A DNA stretch of 64,000 nt from Larix kaempferi (Eukaryota > Streptophyta > Pinopsida > Pinales > Pinaceae): NCBI GenBank assembly GCA_027924585.1, contig BSBM01001929.1, positions 806,001 to 870,000 on the forward strand, written 5' to 3'. Numbering within the stretch: the first letter of the stretch is position 1; the number at the start of each line of letters is the position of its first letter. A program made the position numbers and the translations under genes. Shown piece after piece: positions 59,381 to 64,000 of this stretch. The notes beneath the pieces were generated by a model. It saw only the letters and a list, made by a program, of their open reading frames with translations, ran no database searches and was not told where the DNA came from.

Positions 59381-59824
59381 TGATCCACATTGCAATTGGA
59401 ATTATTGTAGGATTCCGAATTCGACACATCTTCGACAGTCATCGACATCGACACAACTTCGACAATTTTTGACTTCGACATGACTTCGACAAATTCGCGA
59501 CTTCGACATGACTTCGACAAATTTGTGACTTCGACCAGTTTCATGACCTCACAGTTTCGCAACATCGACATGCATCATCGATATGCGACTTGCGACTGTC
59601 AAACTTTGACAGACTATCTCTTTGTCTTCCAGTCAAGTGTAACTGTCAAACTGCCGAACCGTTCTAACTTCTTTGTAACTCAATGTAATGGGCAAGCACC
59701 CAAGCATCTCAGCACTCTCTATATAAGCATTTAAACTATTGTAATATAGAATCATAGAATCAAATAATGAACTTATATCCAGTAATAGAAATGAGTTCAC
59801 ATTCCTGCATATTGTCTATGTGTA
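59381..59824 (+). mobile_element. Truncated LTR, unit 2
   Basis: Starts TGATCCACATTGCAATTG and ends at 'tgtctatgtgtat', joining pol at the same place as unit 1. It has an extra copy of 'gacttcgacatgacttcgac' compared with the other LTRs. Confidence 0.85.
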
Positions 59825-61213
59825 TTAAGTATCTTAAAGGTAAAGCTAACACCGTCGTCGATTGTCTAAGAAGACCTCCCATTACTCTCCTTGTTACGGT
59901 GATGAGTATGCATGGATATGACACCACTACTTGGCCTTAGTTGTATCAGGAAGAAATCAAATTTTCACCAGTCTACCGATAGTTTTAGACTGACAAGTCG
60001 TCGACCGTCGACTATTTCCTGAAACACACCTTGCTATACAAGATTGGACAGCTTTGTGTATCGACCGGTGAGCATCGACAACAACTCATTTGGGATGCGA
60101 ACTACAGCAAGACCGTGGGACACTTTGGAGTAGCAAAGACACTTGCTATTCTACAGAAGTATTTCTTTTGGCCTACACTTAAAACCGACATCAACAAGTA
60201 CATTCGATCATGCATGGTTTGTGCCATTGCTAAACCGCCTAATCGACGATTGGGATTGTACACACCTCTGCCAGTTCATACTCAACCATGGGAATCTATT
60301 TCTATGGAATACTTGACGGGATATCCTACTACGAAACATGAGCATGACACAATCTTAGTAGTAGTCAACATATTTTCCAAGATGGCCATTCTCATACCAT
60401 GCAAGAAAACCACGACATCGCAGCAAACTGCTCAGCTCTTCTTCACACATGTTTGGGAACACTTTGGTTTACCCACAACCATTAATTCTGACTGAGATGC
60501 CAAATTCGTCAACATATTTTGGAAGACCCTATGGAAACAGCTGGACACACGACTCTCATTGTCGATAGCTTTCCATCCTTAGACCGACATACAAGTGGAA
60601 GTTGTAAATTGCTTGGTAGTACAACTACAACTATTTCGCATGTATAACCACAAGCATCAGCACAACTCTATAGGAAAGAGTCCATTTGATATCTGTTACG
60701 GATTTCAACCCTTAGTGCCTATAACAAGTATTTCATTAAAATTGGAAACATTTTGATCCAAGAACATCATCAAAAATTGAGTTTTTTAGTTATTTTGGAA
60801 TTCTAGATCCATACTGTAATTCAAAATTTAATGAAATATGTGTTCTATCGACTTGATCAACTCCTCAACACAGTTGAACTCTGATATTGACTACAGCCAG
60901 CGAGAAGTTGATAAAGCCGTGAAGTTTCGAGATCAAATATGCGACATCCAGAACCAAGCATAGGAAATGTTGCAACGAGTAAACGAGAAAGCTAAGGCCC
61001 GACATGACAAGCATCGTATTCCTCATTCATTCCAAATTGGGGATAAGGTCTTGTTACATCTCAAGAAGGAGCGCTTCACCGGTCCATTCAAGAACCTCAA
61101 ACCTTTTCAATATGGTCCGTACAATATTCTTAGACAGATTGACAAAAATACTTTCCAGCTTGACATTCCTGCATGCCTGGGTCTACATCCAGTATTCAAT
61201 GTGGAACTACTTC
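59825..61213 (+). pseudogene. Gypsy partial pol, unit 3, with internal deletion and MITE
   Basis: Same starting point as unit 2. HHCC region CVSTGEHRQQLIWDANYSKT; core LVVVNIFSKMAIL (first Asp to Asn), INSD, and IQVEVVNC, which keeps the final Glu. A deletion near 60656 removes about 55 bases, a MITE is inserted at 60723-60844, and pol ends at 'gtggaactacttct' where it joins LTR sequence. It is non-functional. Confidence 0.85.
60723..60844. mobile_element. MITE-like insertion with terminal inverted repeats (122 bp)
   Basis: AACAAGTATTTCATTAAAAT at the left end and the complement of its relative (ATTTAATGAAATATGTGTT) at the right end form imperfect 25-bp terminal inverted repeats. CTAT flanks both sides (60719-60722, 60845-60848). 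The insert is absent from the same site in units 1 and 2. The superfamily is not clear. Confidence 0.75.
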
Positions 61214-61521
61214 TAATTGTCGAACCGTTCTAACTTCTTTGTAACTGAACGTAACGGGAAAGCACCCAAGCATCTCAGCACTCTCTATATAATCATGTAA
61301 ACTATTGCAATATAGAAGCATAGAATCAAGTCATGAACTTCTATCCAATAATAGAAATCAGTTCGCATTCTTGGATATTGTCTGTGTATATTTGTGTTCT
61401 TTCTGTGTAGTGCATTCATGCCTACTTTGCGCATTCTATTTCATAAGATTCCGCCATAACAGATCCGATTCATTCATTCGAACTGTTGTCCCCCTCGTGC
61501 TTCCAAGCCACGTTCGGATCA
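61214..61521 (+). mobile_element. 3' LTR end of the gypsy complex
   Basis: Enters the LTR at 'attgtcgaaccgttctaac' and continues to its proper terminus 'cacgttcggatca'. It includes 'ctctatataatcatgtaa' near 61283. It is the only later LTR copy with the true 3' end. Confidence 0.85.
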
Positions 61522-63278
61522 ATGAAACACTGATTGAAAACAAGGCAATTGCATGTCATAAAAATTAATCCCGTGAACCCTAACATTGCATATTAGCAGT
61601 TGCTAGATTTCAATACATTCAAAATGGATAGAAGAATTGGCCAGTATTTAGGTTTTTGAGTTTGATGTTTGCAAACTCTGAAAACCAACAGGAAAAAAAA
61701 TTTCTTTGAAAAGCAAAAAGCACTAGTTGATTTTCCTTTCTCTTTGGATATTGAGACCGGTTTATTGCCTGTAATACACTTCTATTAAGATTTTTTTGAT
61801 TCAATGTCTATTAGAAATTCATGGTGTCTTACTCCTTTGATTGATTCATTTTTCTCAAGAAAACATAGCCAAATTTGAAATTAAAAATAGACCTACATTG
61901 AATTATGTCAATAGTATTCATATATTTGCATCTACACAAGCACTTACATGTTTCTATACAATATTCCACAAAACCTGCGCAACTCCTAGTATTGTTGTAG
62001 GTTTTATCCATATGCATATATCATGATCATTATATTTATTTCTTGGTGTTTGTACTGAAAGATTTGTTGCAGATTCTATTTATAATATTGCAAATAAAAT
62101 TAACTCCAACGAAAAGAAGAAGAAAAAACTCGCCACAAACTATCCTTCTGTTCTTTGCACATTTCCACTTATTGATGTCAGATAACAAGCAGTTGTTAAT
62201 TTCCATGTTTTCTTAAGTGATTTTTTAAGCTATTGTTCAAGGCTTTCTTTCCTTTTCCCAATCAATCCTATTTCCCGATGCAACTTTGTTTGATCAATTA
62301 TTTGAACAAAACTCGTTTCCCAACCTTAAACAGATTGAAGATATCAAAGGATCTAGACCTATAATAATTCAGTCTCAATGTTTTTACCTGATTTGAGAAG
62401 TTGTTTTCTTTTTTATTAAACTATTCAATTTATTTTAGGCTTATGTTCATTGACATAATGGATACATGCAACTTGATCATTTTTTCTTCTTCTTTCATTT
62501 GCAAAAACTAAGATAGATACATTAGATTTTCTCTTCAGCCTATTCAATTCCCTTGTGCATATCTTGTGCTAGTTTGATGTAATGATCCATTAACTTTGCC
62601 TCGTTTTTTTCCTTTCCCATTGACAAATTAATAGGCATGGTAAAAATTATTCCAATATAGAATGTGCGTTGGCGAATGTAAAGTGTCTATGGTGCATCAC
62701 GAAATGTCCAATATCTAATGTCAAATGGCTCCTAGCCAATGTAAATAGAAGAGTGCATATGTGGCTTGAAACAAATGTATCATTTTTTTTTGCAAATGCC
62801 CAATAGGCATAGGAAATTGCATATATGCAAGACACTTGTCAATTGTCGGTTTCTATTAGAAATTAGCAGTCATATGTTGATTAGAAAAGCCTTCAAGAAA
62901 TAGGCCAGAATCAATGTATCATGTACTAAGCTTCCCACTATAAACTCTGTGTCTATTAGATCTGAAACTTGGATGATTTTTCCTGTGATTTGACAAGCTT
63001 TTTTTTTTCAAATCATGCAATTTCCTTTACACTGTCATTCATTGACATAGTGGATAAATGCAACTTAATCATATTTTTCTTGTGTCTTTTGCAAAAACTA
63101 GGGTAGCTACATTAAATTTTCTTTTTAGACTATTCAATTTTCTTGTCCACACTATGTGTTGCATTGTTGTACTGATATATTAACAACTTTTGATTTTTCC
63201 TTGTTTTTTGGATTTTCTCATTGACAAATTAATAGGCATGTTGCATATGAAAACTAGAAATTATTCTTACCCAATATA
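61522..63278. repeat. Intergenic with a diverged 250-bp direct duplication
   Basis: No gene was recognised. About 62395-62655 and 62995-63262 are related along their length, sharing 'ttcattgacatantggatan', 'tttgcaaaaactannntagn', 'tattcaattnncttgtnc' and 'cattgacaaattaataggca'. They are clearly diverged. The right copy is cut by the copia LTR that starts at 63279. Confidence 0.6.
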
Positions 63279-63860
63279 TGTTAATTTTCGAGCATTAATT
63301 CAATATACTCTAGGATCTTTACTGAGAGAATAACATGTACAGTATATCAATGCATATCAATCATAGCAAGCATATCAATCATCACAAGATGCAAACATAA
63401 GAGACAATAGACACACAGAGTTTCCGTGGGGAAAACCCTAAGGTGAAAAACCCCACAACTTCCTCAAAGATAGATAGAGCAATAATACAACCAAAGTACA
63501 ACCCAAGTACACAGAGATAGTCTCCTCCTAGCAACTGATCCTCCTCCTGACATGTGCACCGCTTTCTGAGTGATGTAGAGTGAGATAATGAGATGATCAA
63601 AATAGAGATCTCCAGATCTCTATTTATACTTGTCCTGACTACCCAATAAACTTATGGGGCTGACTTGTCTAGCTTAGGATAATGACCCATGGTTAACTTA
63701 ATCAGGGCCAACCCCACACATGGTGGTCTAATAACCCATCGGCAAGTTACGACACTTGACAATACAAATGACGACACTTCCTTATAGAGGAATAACACAT
63801 CTCTATAGGAGTACAATATACATAGGTGAAATACATTCCAAAGTTACATATACATCAACA
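63279..63860 (-). mobile_element. 3' LTR of a second copia element, minus orientation
   Basis: On the minus strand it runs TGTTGATGTATATG...AAAATTAACA and matches the 571-bp LTRs of the element at 26845-33724 throughout. That includes TATAAATAGAGATC with the hairpin (63600-63625) and the 'ggggaaaaccctaaggtgaaaaacc' block. It is about 582 bp. The element continues off the right edge, so the target duplication cannot be checked. Confidence 0.93.
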
Positions 63861-64000
63861 CTCCCTCTTAACTAGGAAGGCATTTCTCGACACAGATCTG
63901 CTAGCATAAGTCTTCTTCTCTGGATCATCATCAGTGAATCATCATCCTCGAATCATCGTCATCATCACTGCTGCTGCTATCTCAATCAATCTCTGAATCT
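63861..64000 (-). mobile_element. Internal 3' end of the second copia element
   Basis: Minus strand: polypurine tract AAGAGGGAG next to the LTR, preceded by sequence matching the same position in the first element (gctagcagatntgtgtcgag, near 33111). It is non-coding and runs off the window. Confidence 0.9.

Larger units (their letters stand above)
51878..61521 (+). mobile_element. Ty3/gypsy element expanded by internal tandem duplication
   Basis: One insertion is bounded by LTR termini TG (51878) and CA (61521) and by near-identical 5-bp flanks. The order is 5' LTR, full internal region, truncated LTR, partial pol, truncated LTR, partial pol, 3' LTR end. The two truncated-LTR/pol joints (57811-57815 and 59821-59825) use the same position in both partners. 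Later events added a solo LTR (57177-57579) and a MITE (60723-60844). No copy has an intact frame. Confidence 0.88.

Noticed and set aside
1-64000. tRNA, rRNA or snRNA genes
   Set aside because: I saw no cloverleaf with conserved A and B boxes or rRNA-like stretches; the tRNA-like words are retrotransposon primer sites.

Overview
This window looks like nuclear DNA of a seed plant with a large, transposon-filled genome, and a gymnosperm is my best guess. It is AT-rich and has almost no intact genes. It is packed with Ty1/copia and Ty3/gypsy LTR retrotransposons and L1-type LINEs in several layers of nesting. The only host-type genes or fragments I can name are plant ones: a VAL/HSI2-type repressor, a SULTR3 sulfate transporter, an ABCB19-type transporter and actin-related protein 3. 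The lineage is an inference; no species marker is present.

Layout, left to right. 1-1858 is a decayed Ty3/gypsy pol, cut by a long minus-strand copia LTR (1859-3974) that keeps its polypurine tract. 4430-7943 is a LINE 3' part split by a minus-strand solo copia LTR (5640-7127). 7944-10180 is AT-rich with minisatellites. A second LINE RNase H domain (10181-10479 and 15927-16165) is split by a copia element (10480-15926, target duplication GAAAA). That element has lost its integrase core and reverse transcriptase, and it carries a 1.7-kb solo LTR inside its gag zinc knuckle. A perfect 38-bp hairpin sits at the LINE's end.

17053-18675 (minus) is the one intact host-like gene. It encodes a 540-residue, intronless VAL-type protein that lacks the B3 DNA-binding domain, with a GC-rich 5' flank. 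At 20862-21646 two unrelated gene fragments (SULTR3, then ABCB19) lie side by side on the minus strand with splice sites retained, as in a Pack-MULE or Helitron capture. 24176-25755 holds an unrecognised, slightly damaged multi-exon gene.

26845-33724 is a full-length copia element (571-bp LTRs, target duplication ATATT). Its whole gag-pol is still in one frame, broken only by seven stop codons. 34741-40000 is a repeat-rich tract: a short-period array with higher-order structure, inverted sets of about 200-bp modules, a single ARP3 exon and other minisatellites. 41483-42755 encodes an unidentified coiled-coil protein followed by a TATA-containing leader. 49998-51509 is a polyadenylated retroposon with a perfect 15-bp target duplication.

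51878-61521 is a Ty3/gypsy element. One pair of near-identical target duplications surrounds it, yet it contains three tandem pol-LTR units that share the same abnormal LTR/pol junction. It also hosts a nested solo LTR and a small MITE. The right edge (63279-64000) is a minus-strand LTR and internal end of the same copia family as the 26845 element.

There is no operon-like cooperation between genes here. The useful content is the insertion order, the damaged coding content and a few unusual structures.
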